64,000 nucleotides of DNA, taken from assembly GCA_910580235.1 (NCBI GenBank), contig CAJTVU010000004.1, forward strand, positions 279,401-343,400, written 5' to 3'. The position numbers were made by a program, and so were the translations under genes. Each line of letters starts with the position of its first letter. The first letter of the stretch is position 1. Below are positions 8,394-16,336 of this stretch, in pieces. The notes beneath the pieces were generated by a model. The model was given only the letters and a program-made list of their open reading frames with translations. It ran no database searches and had not been told where the DNA came from. The stretch comes from an uncultured Dorea sp. GTDB lineage: Bacteria > Bacillota > Clostridia > Lachnospirales > Lachnospiraceae.

Positions 8394-9281
8394 TCAGAGC
8401 CTCTTCTCAAAGTTCCCGTCTACAGAGCAGCCTTCTGTAAATATCATGAAAGCGTTAGGGTCTATGCTGCGGACGATCCTTTTTATCTGCGCCACTTCAT
8501 ATTTGGAGATCAGGACGAACAGGATATAGGATGTCTTATTTGTGTAGGCTCCTTCTCCGTCCCAGTTCGTCACGCCTCTCCCCGTCTGCTCCATAATAGC
8601 CTTAGAAATGCCTGTCTTCTTTGTAAATATCATAACGCTCATATTTATGTTCTGGATATGTACCCTGTCGATGGCAAGCGCCAGCACGGTCGCATAGATG
8701 AGGGAGTACACCACGATCTCTATATTGAACAGGAACAGGCAGACTCCATACACAAGGATATTCATAAGAATATTGATCTTCCCTACGCTGGCGTTCGGAT
8801 ATTTCTTAGAAAGGCACAGGCCGATAATGTCCTGCCCTCCTCCCGACGTCCTTCCGCGAAGCACAAGCCCCGTTCCGGTCCCCGCTATGATGCCGCCGAT
8901 AATACAGGCCGTAAGATAATCGTCAATAATGGGCGCTGTGGACACCGGCACGACTACAAGAAGGATACTCTGTACTGTAACTGTAATGAGCGTCTTTAGA
9001 GCGAACTCCTTTCCCATAACTTTAAGCCCCATATAGAAAAGGGGAATATTAATAATGAAATATATGATACCGGACAGATCCATTCCTGCGGGGACCGGAA
9101 CATGAAGCCCGCTTACGATGAAAGTACGGATCAGCTGCGCCGTACCCATAAACCCACCGTTGTACAGCCCCATCGGCACAATGATAAGATTCACTCCAAG
9201 GGCGAACAGAAGGCTTCCCCCGAAAGCATATACGATCTGTATAAGCTGTTCTTTGCGCTTCTCATTTTCTAAATATCTCAT
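8394..9281 (-). CDS. YitT family membrane protein (DUF2179 C-terminus)
   Basis: This 295-residue protein has an N-terminal block of five to six TM helices (YitT_membrane), including FALGVNLIIVPMGLYNGGFMG and GRTSGGGQDIIGL, and a soluble C-terminal DUF2179 domain (about 225-295) ending IDPNAFMIFTEGCSVDGNF. This architecture is widespread in Firmicutes and without a settled function. It has its own transcript context: a terminator of the upstream amino-acid transporter operon lies just before it. Confidence 0.85.
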   Translation of the reverse strand: MRYLENEKRKEQLIQIVYAFGGSLLFALGVNLIIVPMGLYNGGFMGTAQLIRTFIVSGLHVPVPAGMDLSGIIYFIINIPLFYMGLKVMGKEFALKTLITVTVQSILLVVVPVSTAPIIDDYLTACIIGGIIAGTGTGLVLRGRTSGGGQDIIGLCLSKKYPNASVGKINILMNILVYGVCLFLFNIEIVVYSLIYATVLALAIDRVHIQNINMSVMIFTKKTGISKAIMEQTGRGVTNWDGEGAYTNKTSYILFVLISKYEVAQIKRIVRSIDPNAFMIFTEGCSVDGNFEKRL

Positions 9282-9300
9282 AACCAGTCCCTCTCATCTC

Positions 9301-9335
9301 AAAAACAGCAACCACAGACCTACCGTCTGCGGCTG
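9301..9335 (-). terminator. intrinsic terminator of the amino-acid ABC operon
   Basis: Read on the minus strand, CAGCCGCAGAC-GGTAG-GTCTGTGGTTGCTG forms a stem with one small bulge, followed directly by TTTTT. It lies after the glnQ-like gene and before the YitT-family gene. Confidence 0.7.
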
Positions 9336-9376
9336 CCGTCTCTTATATTTTATTATAATATGATGCTACCCTGGCA

Positions 9377-10132
9377 TCATAATATCTTTGAAAGAAATTC
9401 TTGAAGCCTTGTATCTTTCGGGCTCCCGAAGAACTCCTCCGGGCTCCCTTCTTCTTTAATCTGCCCTTCGTCCATAAATACGACCCGTGTCCCTACTTCT
9501 TTGGCAAATCCCATCTCATGCGTCACGACCGCCATCGTCATCCCATCTCTGGCCAGCTGCTTCATAAGCTCCAGTACCTCTCCGACCATCTCCGGGTCGA
9601 GGGCGCTGGTCGGCTCATCGAACAACATCACATCCGGGTCCATAGCAAGAGAACGGATAATAGCGATCCTCTGCTTCTGTCCTCCAGAAAGCTGTTCTGG
9701 ATATACATCCGCCTTATCAAGAAGGCCTACCCTCTCCAGGAGCTCCGTAGCCTTCCGATCCGCTTCCTCCTTCGTCATCTTCTTTAAGACTACCGGGGCA
9801 AGAGTGATATTCTCGCGGATCGTCTTATGCGGGAACAGGTTGAAATGCTGGAACACCATTCCCATCTTCTGGCGATGCAGGTCGATGTCCGTCTTCGGAT
9901 CCGTAATATTCACGCCCTCAAACAGGATCGTCCCCCTTGTCGGCGTCTCGAGAAGGTTCAGAGAGCGCAAAAATGTAGATTTGCCCGATCCGGACGGCCC
10001 GATGATCACAACTACCTCGCCCTTTTTTATCTCTGTCGTAATCCCTTTAAGGACTTCATTCTCGCCAAAGGCTTTCCGCAGATCCTCCACTTGAATCAAT
10101 ACTTCCTGATCAATACTCTTATCAACGCTCAT
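9377..10132 (-). CDS. polar amino-acid ABC transporter, ATP-binding protein
   Basis: This 251-residue ATPase is of the GlnQ/HisP group. Walker A GPSGSGKST is at 45-53, signature LSGGQ at 149-153, Walker B VMLFDEP at 169-175, followed by TSALDPEMVGEVLELM, typical of amino-acid importers. It powers uptake by the permease encoded upstream, which it overlaps by 11 bp. The binding protein gene is the first of the operon. Substrate specificity cannot be read from this subunit. Confidence 0.93.
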   Translation of the reverse strand: MSVDKSIDQEVLIQVEDLRKAFGENEVLKGITTEIKKGEVVVIIGPSGSGKSTFLRSLNLLETPTRGTILFEGVNITDPKTDIDLHRQKMGMVFQHFNLFPHKTIRENITLAPVVLKKMTKEEADRKATELLERVGLLDKADVYPEQLSGGQKQRIAIIRSLAMDPDVMLFDEPTSALDPEMVGEVLELMKQLARDGMTMAVVTHEMGFAKEVGTRVVFMDEGQIKEEGSPEEFFGSPKDTRLQEFLSKIL

Positions 10133-10811
10133 TTGTCCTCAGCCTCCTTTCAAGCTTATTCATAAAGAAGGTCAGCAACATAACAAGCGCAAGATAAATA
10201 ACGGCTGCCGCCAAAAGAGGCATGAACGCGTCGAATGTCCGGCTCTGGATCACCATCGCCGCTTTTGTCAGATCTTGTTCGCCTATGTAGCCGATGATCG
10301 CCGTCTCCTTAATCAGGACGATCATCTCATTCACCAACGCTGGAAGCACATTCTTAAACGCCTGCGGGATAATGATGAGCCACATCGTCTGACGATAGCT
10401 AAGCCCCAGGCTCCTCCCGGCCTCGGTCTGCCCCGCAGGTATAGACATGATGCCGGAACGGATGATCTCCGCCACATATGCTCCCGAGTTGATACCGAAC
10501 GCAATCCCTCCGATGATTATTGAGTCCATAGAAGACGATCCGAAGACGACCAGATACATAATCAGTATCTGTATCATAGTCGGCGTGCCACGGATGACCG
10601 TCAGATATACTTTGCTCACCGCGTCCAGTATCTTAAATCTCCCTGTCTTGTCATGGTAGGAGCGGATAATCGCTACAAGGAACCCGATAATAACGCCCAG
10701 AAGCAACGCTTCAATGGTAACGATGATCGTCACCTTAAGCCCTCTTACAAGACTGAGCCATCGATCGTCCTGTATAAAATTCGCATAAAACTTTGCTGAA
10801 AAATCTGCCAT
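10122..10811 (-). CDS. polar amino-acid ABC transporter, permease
   Basis: This 229-residue inner-membrane permease of the HisM/GlnP type has about five TM helices and the EAA motif in AGRSLGLSYRQTMWLIIIPQAFKNVLP that contacts the ATPase. It probably functions as a homodimer, since only one permease gene is present. It overlaps the ATPase gene by 11 bp and starts 11 bp after the binding-protein gene, so the order is binding protein, permease, ATPase. Confidence 0.92.
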   Translation of the reverse strand: MADFSAKFYANFIQDDRWLSLVRGLKVTIIVTIEALLLGVIIGFLVAIIRSYHDKTGRFKILDAVSKVYLTVIRGTPTMIQILIMYLVVFGSSSMDSIIIGGIAFGINSGAYVAEIIRSGIMSIPAGQTEAGRSLGLSYRQTMWLIIIPQAFKNVLPALVNEMIVLIKETAIIGYIGEQDLTKAAMVIQSRTFDAFMPLLAAAVIYLALVMLLTFFMNKLERRLRTNER

Positions 10812-10822
10812 GTTCCCACCTG

Positions 10823-11629
10823 TTATTTCTTAACGATCACTACCTGTGTCGCATTTGCATAAGTATCTGTGAAATCTGCATTCTCTTTTCTCTCTTCTGT
10901 AACCGTCATCCCCGCTGCGCCAAAATCTGCCTTGCCTGCCGCCACGGACGGAAGGATGGAATCAAACTCCATATCCTCGATCTTCAGCTCATATCCAAGC
11001 TTATCGCAGATCGCGCGGGCGATATCTACATCGATCCCTACGATCTCATCTCCTTCATGATACTCATATGGCTCAAACTCCGCATTAGTCGCCATAACAA
11101 GCTGGCCTTTGGAATGGTCTGTGCCTTCTGGAGTCTCATACTGGAAGCTTCCAAGATCGTCGCCAATGTAGTTCGCGATGATCTTCTCAACTGTCCCGTC
11201 CTCCTGCAGCTCTCCAAGGGCGCCGTTCATCTCATCCAGAAGCTCCGTATTCCCTTTCTTTAAGCAGATCGCATACTGCTCATCATCAAAGATATCACTG
11301 ATGATCTCCAGGTTCTCGCTCTTCTCAACAAATTTTGCTGCCGGCTGTGCGTCAATAACGACACAATCAAGCTTTCCTGCCTCCAGCGCCTGTACCGCCG
11401 CTGCTCCCTTCGGATAACGCTTCATCTGGCTGTCGCTCTCTACAATATCGGAACAGGCCAGATCCCCTGTCGTTCCCTGCTGAACGCCGATCGTAAGCCC
11501 CGCAAGATCTTCCGCCGCCGCTACTTCTATCTTTTCAGCCGACTGTCCTCCACTGTTGCTTCCACATGCCGCAAGCGAAACTACACACGCCGACATCAGA
11601 GCCACGCTTAATAACTTTTTCATTTTCAT
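10823..11629 (-). CDS. amino-acid ABC substrate-binding lipoprotein, lobe order swapped
   Basis: This 268-residue protein has a lipoprotein signal with lipobox SLAAC (Cys22). GGAGG 9 nt upstream of the ATG at 11629 sets the start; the frame extends to 11671 without a better site. Family-3 binding proteins normally run lobe I then lobe II. Here residues 37-158 (DLAGLTIGVQQGTTGD, AVQALEAGKLDCVVIDAQPA, LGELQEDGTVEKIIANYIG) match the usual C-terminal lobe, and 175-268 (GQLVMATNAEFEPYEY, VGIDVDIARAICDKLG, GMTVTEERKENADFTDTY) match the usual N-terminal lobe. It appears circularly permuted, with the ligand Arg in TEERKE intact. Confidence 0.88.
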   Translation of the reverse strand: MKMKKLLSVALMSACVVSLAACGSNSGGQSAEKIEVAAAEDLAGLTIGVQQGTTGDLACSDIVESDSQMKRYPKGAAAVQALEAGKLDCVVIDAQPAAKFVEKSENLEIISDIFDDEQYAICLKKGNTELLDEMNGALGELQEDGTVEKIIANYIGDDLGSFQYETPEGTDHSKGQLVMATNAEFEPYEYHEGDEIVGIDVDIARAICDKLGYELKIEDMEFDSILPSVAAGKADFGAAGMTVTEERKENADFTDTYANATQVVIVKK

Positions 11630-11656
11630 CTCAGTCTTCCTCCAAATCATTTTTTC

Positions 11657-11670
11657 TGCATTTTTATGCA
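11657..11670. promoter_or_regulatory. TGCATAAAAATGCA palindrome, ArgR-like operator
   Basis: This 14-bp palindrome sits just downstream of the -10 box of the amino-acid transporter promoter, about where transcription begins, which is ideal for a repressor. It resembles ArgR/AhrC half sites (TGNATAAAAATNCA). A related partial copy (TGCATAAAAATG) overlaps the uppP stop codon at 11757-11768. The regulator is an inference. Confidence 0.4.
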
Positions 11671-11673
11671 ATC

Positions 11674-11702
11674 ATTATACATATTTTATCATGTTCTGTA
11701 AA
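11674..11702 (-). promoter_or_regulatory. promoter of the amino-acid ABC operon
   Basis: On the minus strand TTTACA (11697-11702), a 17-bp spacer and TATAAT (11674-11679) form a near-consensus sigma-A promoter, about 45 bp before the start codon of the binding-protein gene. Confidence 0.75.
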
Positions 11703-11746
11703 AAAAACAAGTGGCTTTTTCCACATTTTTTCGTGAAATCAGCCAC
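11700..11746 (-). terminator. intrinsic terminator after uppP
   Basis: On the minus strand GTGGCT...AGCCAC with an inner TTTCAC/GTGGAAA pairing is followed by TTGTTTTTTTT. It ends the uppP transcript; the T-run abuts the -35 of the next promoter. Confidence 0.75.
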
Positions 11747-11761
11747 TCATTATGCACATTT

Positions 11762-12589
11762 TTATGCAAACAGCATTCGGATCAGGGTCATAAGTACGAT
11801 CAGTCCGCCAAGGATGATACGGTAATATCCGAATATCTTGAAATCATTCTTCTTAATATAGCTCATTAAGAACTTTATGGACACGATAGAAAGCAAAAAT
11901 GATACAAGACATCCCAGGAGCAAAAGCCCCAGCTCCGCGCCTGTGAAAGCGAACCCAAACTTCACCAGCTTCAGGAAGCTTGCTCCGAACATGGCCGGGA
12001 TCGCCAGAAAGAATGTGAACTCCGCGGCGACCTCCCTGGACACGCCGATAATAAGCGCCCCCACTATAGTAGCGCCGGAACGGGACGTACCCGGGATCAG
12101 CGCAAGCATCTGGAAAAATCCGATCCAGAGCAGCATAGGCACAGACAGATTCGAAATACGCGTGACAGAAGCCTTCCTCCCTGCATTCCGATCCTCCACA
12201 ATGATAAACAGGACACCGTACAAGATCAGCATGACCGCCACCGGGAACGGCTTGTAGAATATCTCATCCAAAATATCATTGAACAGTACTCCTACGACTC
12301 CCGCAGGGATAGAAGCAATCAGTACCTTAATCCACATCTGCCATGTGAGAAGCTTTTGCTTCTGCGTCTTCTTGGGGGAAAAAGGGTTTAATTTATGAAA
12401 ATATATGACCACGACCGCCATGATCGCCCCAAGCTGGATCACTACATTAAACATTTCCATGAACTCTTCGCTCATGCTCGGTGCAAGGAGATCGCCCACA
12501 AGGATCAGATGTCCGGTACTGCTTATCGGCAGCCACTCAGCGATCCCCTCCACGATTCCCAAAATAATTACTTTTATTATGTCTAACAT
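11762..12589 (-). CDS. uppP: undecaprenyl-diphosphatase UppP/BacA
   Basis: This 275-residue integral membrane phosphatase recycles undecaprenyl pyrophosphate for cell-wall synthesis, and overexpression gives bacitracin resistance. Two hallmark motifs are present: GIVEGIAEWLPISSTGHLIL (Glu14/Glu18 region) near the N-terminus, and PGTSRSGATI in the second repeat, carrying the catalytic Arg/Ser. About eight TM helices and normal length. It closely follows the HAD phosphatase gene (16-bp gap) and ends at its own terminator. Confidence 0.95.
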   Translation of the reverse strand: MLDIIKVIILGIVEGIAEWLPISSTGHLILVGDLLAPSMSEEFMEMFNVVIQLGAIMAVVVIYFHKLNPFSPKKTQKQKLLTWQMWIKVLIASIPAGVVGVLFNDILDEIFYKPFPVAVMLILYGVLFIIVEDRNAGRKASVTRISNLSVPMLLWIGFFQMLALIPGTSRSGATIVGALIIGVSREVAAEFTFFLAIPAMFGASFLKLVKFGFAFTGAELGLLLLGCLVSFLLSIVSIKFLMSYIKKNDFKIFGYYRIILGGLIVLMTLIRMLFA

Positions 12590-12605
12590 CCAACTCTCCT
12601 TCTAT

Positions 12606-13436
12606 CTAGCTTAGTATGTGCCTCTCTATATATCTCGCGACGCCGTCCTCATCATTGGAGCCTGCGATGCCGTCCGCCGCTTCTCTCACTTCCGGCTGCG
12701 CGTTGGCCACAGCGATGCCGGTCCCCGCCATCTGCAGCATTGTAATATCATTAGAGCCATCTCCAAAAGCAAGCATCTCCTCCGGACTGATCCCAAGCCT
12801 TTCCCCAAGCACAGCGAGAGCGGCTCCTTTATGCACGCCCGCTCCATTGACCTCCACATTATTGCCAAGGGCGCCCGCGACCTCTATGCCGCTCATCTTC
12901 TGAAGCCTTGCATAACATGCTTCCCTCTCCCCCCAGTCCGCAAAAAGGCCTTGCAGCTTATCCACCGCCCGTCTTTCTCGCTCAAACATCCCCTCCAGAT
13001 CTTCTACAGGAACCCTGGTCCTCGTTATATAATCCGTCACAGCTTTCGTGTGTATATACCGCTCCACTCTGGAAAGCTTCTCCTTCTCAATATATCCCTG
13101 CCCATCGTAGAACACTTCCCGCATTGTATCATATTCCTGTAAGATAGCCAATACTTCTTTTGCTTTTTCATAAGAAAGAAGATCCTCACGTACCGTCCTC
13201 CCCGTGGCCATCTCGATAAGCCTTGCTCCATTGGATGTGACTGCATAACGGACTCCTGGAAAACAGTAGAGGTCTTCTGGAACGCCCCGGATCGGCCTTC
13301 CGGTGGCAGGGACGATCTCAATCCCTCTGGCAGCCGCCTCTTCCAGTATCTTTCTTGTATAGGATGTAATCTCTTTGCTCGTTGTAAGAAGCGTTCCGTC
13401 TAAGTCAAACGCGATCAGCTTAATCTCTTTGCCCAT
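12606..13436 (-). CDS. Cof-type HAD hydrolase
   Basis: This 276-residue soluble phosphatase belongs to the Cof/YwpJ subfamily of the HAD superfamily. Motif I is FDLDGTLL (nucleophile Asp11, acid/base Asp13), motif II is in VPATGRP, and motif IV LAFGDGSNDITML closes the active site. The C2B-type cap lies between. Such enzymes act on sugar phosphates, FMN or PLP; the substrate cannot be assigned here. It probably shares a transcript with uppP. Confidence 0.88.
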   Translation of the reverse strand: MGKEIKLIAFDLDGTLLTTSKEITSYTRKILEEAAARGIEIVPATGRPIRGVPEDLYCFPGVRYAVTSNGARLIEMATGRTVREDLLSYEKAKEVLAILQEYDTMREVFYDGQGYIEKEKLSRVERYIHTKAVTDYITRTRVPVEDLEGMFERERRAVDKLQGLFADWGEREACYARLQKMSGIEVAGALGNNVEVNGAGVHKGAALAVLGERLGISPEEMLAFGDGSNDITMLQMAGTGIAVANAQPEVREAADGIAGSNDEDGVARYIERHILS

Positions 13437-13553
13437 AAATGACCAAATCCTTTCGTACCTTCATAGAACACAGCTTTGTATCTTTTTCCATATTCATTCT
13501 ATGTTCCATTCTAACAAACTTTCCTCTATAAAGCAAACTCAGACAATATCTTA

Positions 13554-15452
13554 TCAGTCTGCATTGCTCGCCGCAACCTTTACTCTGCTCCACAGATTAC
13601 CGATCGTCTGCTTCGTCGCTTCATTATACACGAACACTTCGTCATTCTCGTTTCCTGTGCGCGGGATATAGGCGTCAATACCCTCATAGTCCCCGCCCGG
13701 CCCATAAATGACCTCTATGACCTCCTGATTTGCAGAAGTGTAGCCCACATAGCTGGAATTATCATATGCTCCGTCATAGTCTGTCGCATAATTGATAAAT
13801 GCATGCGCCAGCTCCGGGCTCCTGGCGTTCTTCGGGATGACCATAGCGTCTGACCACAGGTTCGTTCCACTTTCCGGCATGTAATAGCCCATATCCTCAT
13901 TCTCATTCATAACATACACCGCATCACCTGAGTAGATCAGGCCCAGCGCCTTTCTTCCTTGCGCCATGTTATCAATGATCTCATCTGTAACAATCTCTGT
14001 GTCCATCGTCGCCACACACTTAACGAGCCACTCATACGCCTCCTGAAGCTCTGCTTCACTCTCCGTGTTCATGGAGTAGCCAAGGTTTTTTAACGCCATC
14101 ATAAAAGAATCCCTCTCCGAATCATAGAGGTATACGTCTCCCTTATATTTCTCATTGAGAAAAATCCCAAACCCCTGCTCCTCAAGATCCTTAATGTCCA
14201 CCTTTGTCTTATCATAAACAATTCCAACCGTACCCCAAAAATATGGAACGGAATAGTCATTATCCGGGTCGTAGGGGAGCCCTCTGACCGCATCTGAGAG
14301 CTTATCCATACAGTCAAGCTTAGAGTGATCCAGCTTCTGCAAGAGATCTTCCTGTATCAGACGCTCGATCATATAATCGCTTGGTACGAGAATGTCATAA
14401 GATTCCCCGTTCGCCACTTTGATGTACATCTGCTCATTCAAGTCAAAGTTCTCCATGACCACTGTAGCCCCCGTCTCCTCCTCAAAATCCCCGATAATAT
14501 TCTCCCCGATATACTCTCCCCAAATATAAAGGTGAAGCGTCTGCCCCTCGAACGGACGGTCTGCACCGCCCTTCTCGATCCCCCCGAAAATAACGACCGC
14601 CGTCAGGGCTCCGCAGACTGCCGCTACTGGAAGCAGCCCGATCCGCCTTCCGACCGTCTCCTTCTTCTCCCTCCTTGCCATCAGCGCCGGCGCCAGATTA
14701 ATAATCAGGAGCGCCGCCGTGATGATCACGACTACAAGTGTGGAGATCGCATTGATGCTCGGATTTACCCGTTTGCTCATTGTATACACCATAATGCTTA
14801 AGTTCTTCACACCTCTCCCCGTCACAAAGTAAGAGATAATGAAATCGTCCACAGACATCGTAAATGCGATCAGCGCGCCTGATACGATGCCCGGTGTGAT
14901 CTGCGGCACAATAACTTTCGTAAGCGCCCGCCATGGAGTCGCCCCCAAATCCATAGCCGCATCTGCAAGGTTCGGATCTAAAGATTTGATCTTCGGCATG
15001 ACTGAGAGCATCACATAAGGGATGCAAAAAGCAATATGAGCCAGCAGCATGGTCATATACCCCTTCTCAATCCTGAATGTAATGAACAGCAGCATGAAGC
15101 CGATCGCTGTTACGATCTCCGGGTTCATGATCGGCAAATTGTTGATCTGCGACAGCAGATCCCGGACGATCTTCCTGGATCTGCTAAGCCCGATCGCCGC
15201 GATCGTGCCTGCCACCGTAGATATGAACGTAGCAAGGAGCGCAATACTGAACGTCGTATACAACGCCTCCATCATATCTTTTGACTTCAGCATATGCTCA
15301 TACCACCGCAGAGAAAAACCTGCGAAATTCGTCAATGACTTCCCGTCGTTAAAGGAAAACACGATCATATATGCTATCGGAAGATAGAAAAATACGATTA
15401 TAAGGAGCATCATTATCTTTCCGAAAGCCTTTCTGTTCCTCCTCATCTTCAC
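13554..15452 (-). CDS. PotC-PotD fusion: polyamine permease plus binding protein
   Basis: This 632-residue protein combines two subunits usually encoded apart. Residues 1-262 are a PotC-type permease with six TM helices and an EAA loop (DAAMDLGATPWRALTKVIVP, 164-183). An additional TM (271-291) takes the chain out of the cell, and 304-632 are a PotD-type spermidine/putrescine-binding domain (LHLYIWGEYIGENIIGDFEEE, VPSDYMIERL, YFWGTVGIVYD). The binding domain is thus tethered to the transporter and needs no lipoprotein signal. It overlaps potB by 4 bp. Similar fusions are known from some Firmicutes. Confidence 0.92.
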   Translation of the reverse strand: MKMRRNRKAFGKIMMLLIIVFFYLPIAYMIVFSFNDGKSLTNFAGFSLRWYEHMLKSKDMMEALYTTFSIALLATFISTVAGTIAAIGLSRSRKIVRDLLSQINNLPIMNPEIVTAIGFMLLFITFRIEKGYMTMLLAHIAFCIPYVMLSVMPKIKSLDPNLADAAMDLGATPWRALTKVIVPQITPGIVSGALIAFTMSVDDFIISYFVTGRGVKNLSIMVYTMSKRVNPSINAISTLVVVIITAALLIINLAPALMARREKKETVGRRIGLLPVAAVCGALTAVVIFGGIEKGGADRPFEGQTLHLYIWGEYIGENIIGDFEEETGATVVMENFDLNEQMYIKVANGESYDILVPSDYMIERLIQEDLLQKLDHSKLDCMDKLSDAVRGLPYDPDNDYSVPYFWGTVGIVYDKTKVDIKDLEEQGFGIFLNEKYKGDVYLYDSERDSFMMALKNLGYSMNTESEAELQEAYEWLVKCVATMDTEIVTDEIIDNMAQGRKALGLIYSGDAVYVMNENEDMGYYMPESGTNLWSDAMVIPKNARSPELAHAFINYATDYDGAYDNSSYVGYTSANQEVIEVIYGPGGDYEGIDAYIPRTGNENDEVFVYNEATKQTIGNLWSRVKVAASNAD

Positions 15453-16336
15453 GCCCCCCTTCCTCTGCCTGCCATGCCTTTTCCTTCAGATCGCCCTCCC
15501 TTTTCGAGATCGTCGCCGCGGCTGTGAGCCTCGGCCTTACGCACTGCCATCATAAGGAGCATCATGATGGCCGCCATAATCATAGAGATAGCGCTTCCGA
15601 AATTCCATTCTCCTACAGTAATGAACTGGTTCTCAATCATATTCCCAATCAGGAAGTACTGTCCGCCTCCTAAAAGCTTCGGAATAAAGAAAGAGCTCAC
15701 CGCGGGCAGGAACACAAGCGTGATCCCATTGATAACTCCTGGGATAGAAAGCGGCAGCGTGACGCGTCTGAACGTCTGCGCTGGGCTGGCTCCAAGATCT
15801 GCGCTGGCCTCCAGAAGAGAATTGTCCATCTTGCTTAAGGAAGCCTGGATCTGCAAGATCATGAATGGAAGGAAGTTATACACCATGCCAAGCAGCACCG
15901 CTCCTTCTGTATATAAAAGCTCCATATCTCCAAGCCCGAGAGCGCCAAAAATCCTCTGGATCAGCCCTCCCTCGCTTAAAAGCCCAATCCACGCATACGT
16001 CCTTACAAGCATATTGATCCACATAGGGATCGTAATGCACAGGATCAGGGCATTCTGCACCTTCTCCCTGCTGCGCGCGATAACGTACGCCGCCGGATAG
16101 CCAAGGATAAGGCAGATAACCGTCGTCTTCACTGCAATCATCAACGAACGCCAGAGGATTAGTAAAAAGTCACGGTCGGTAAAGAACTTAATATAATGCT
16201 CAAGCGAAAAGGAAAACGGGATAATGCTGTTGCCGCGCTCCATAAAAGAGTATACAGCGATAAGCCCCATAGGGAGCACCAACATTAACGCCGCCCACAC
16301 GATGTATGGCAGTGCCAGTTGTGAGAACCGCTTCAT
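15449..16336 (-). CDS. potB: spermidine/putrescine ABC permease PotB
   Basis: This 295-residue inner-membrane permease has six TM helices and the EAA motif LLEASADLGASPAQTFRRVTLPLSIPGVI. It forms a heterodimer with the PotC half of the fused downstream protein and couples to PotA. Its start overlaps the potA stop by one base and its stop overlaps the potCD start by four, so the operon is fully coupled. The hydrophilic C-terminal tail after residue 270 is rich in Gly/Arg/Lys and is not typical. Confidence 0.92.
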   Translation of the reverse strand: MKRFSQLALPYIVWAALMLVLPMGLIAVYSFMERGNSIIPFSFSLEHYIKFFTDRDFLLILWRSLMIAVKTTVICLILGYPAAYVIARSREKVQNALILCITIPMWINMLVRTYAWIGLLSEGGLIQRIFGALGLGDMELLYTEGAVLLGMVYNFLPFMILQIQASLSKMDNSLLEASADLGASPAQTFRRVTLPLSIPGVINGITLVFLPAVSSFFIPKLLGGGQYFLIGNMIENQFITVGEWNFGSAISMIMAAIMMLLMMAVRKAEAHSRGDDLEKGGRSEGKGMAGRGRGA

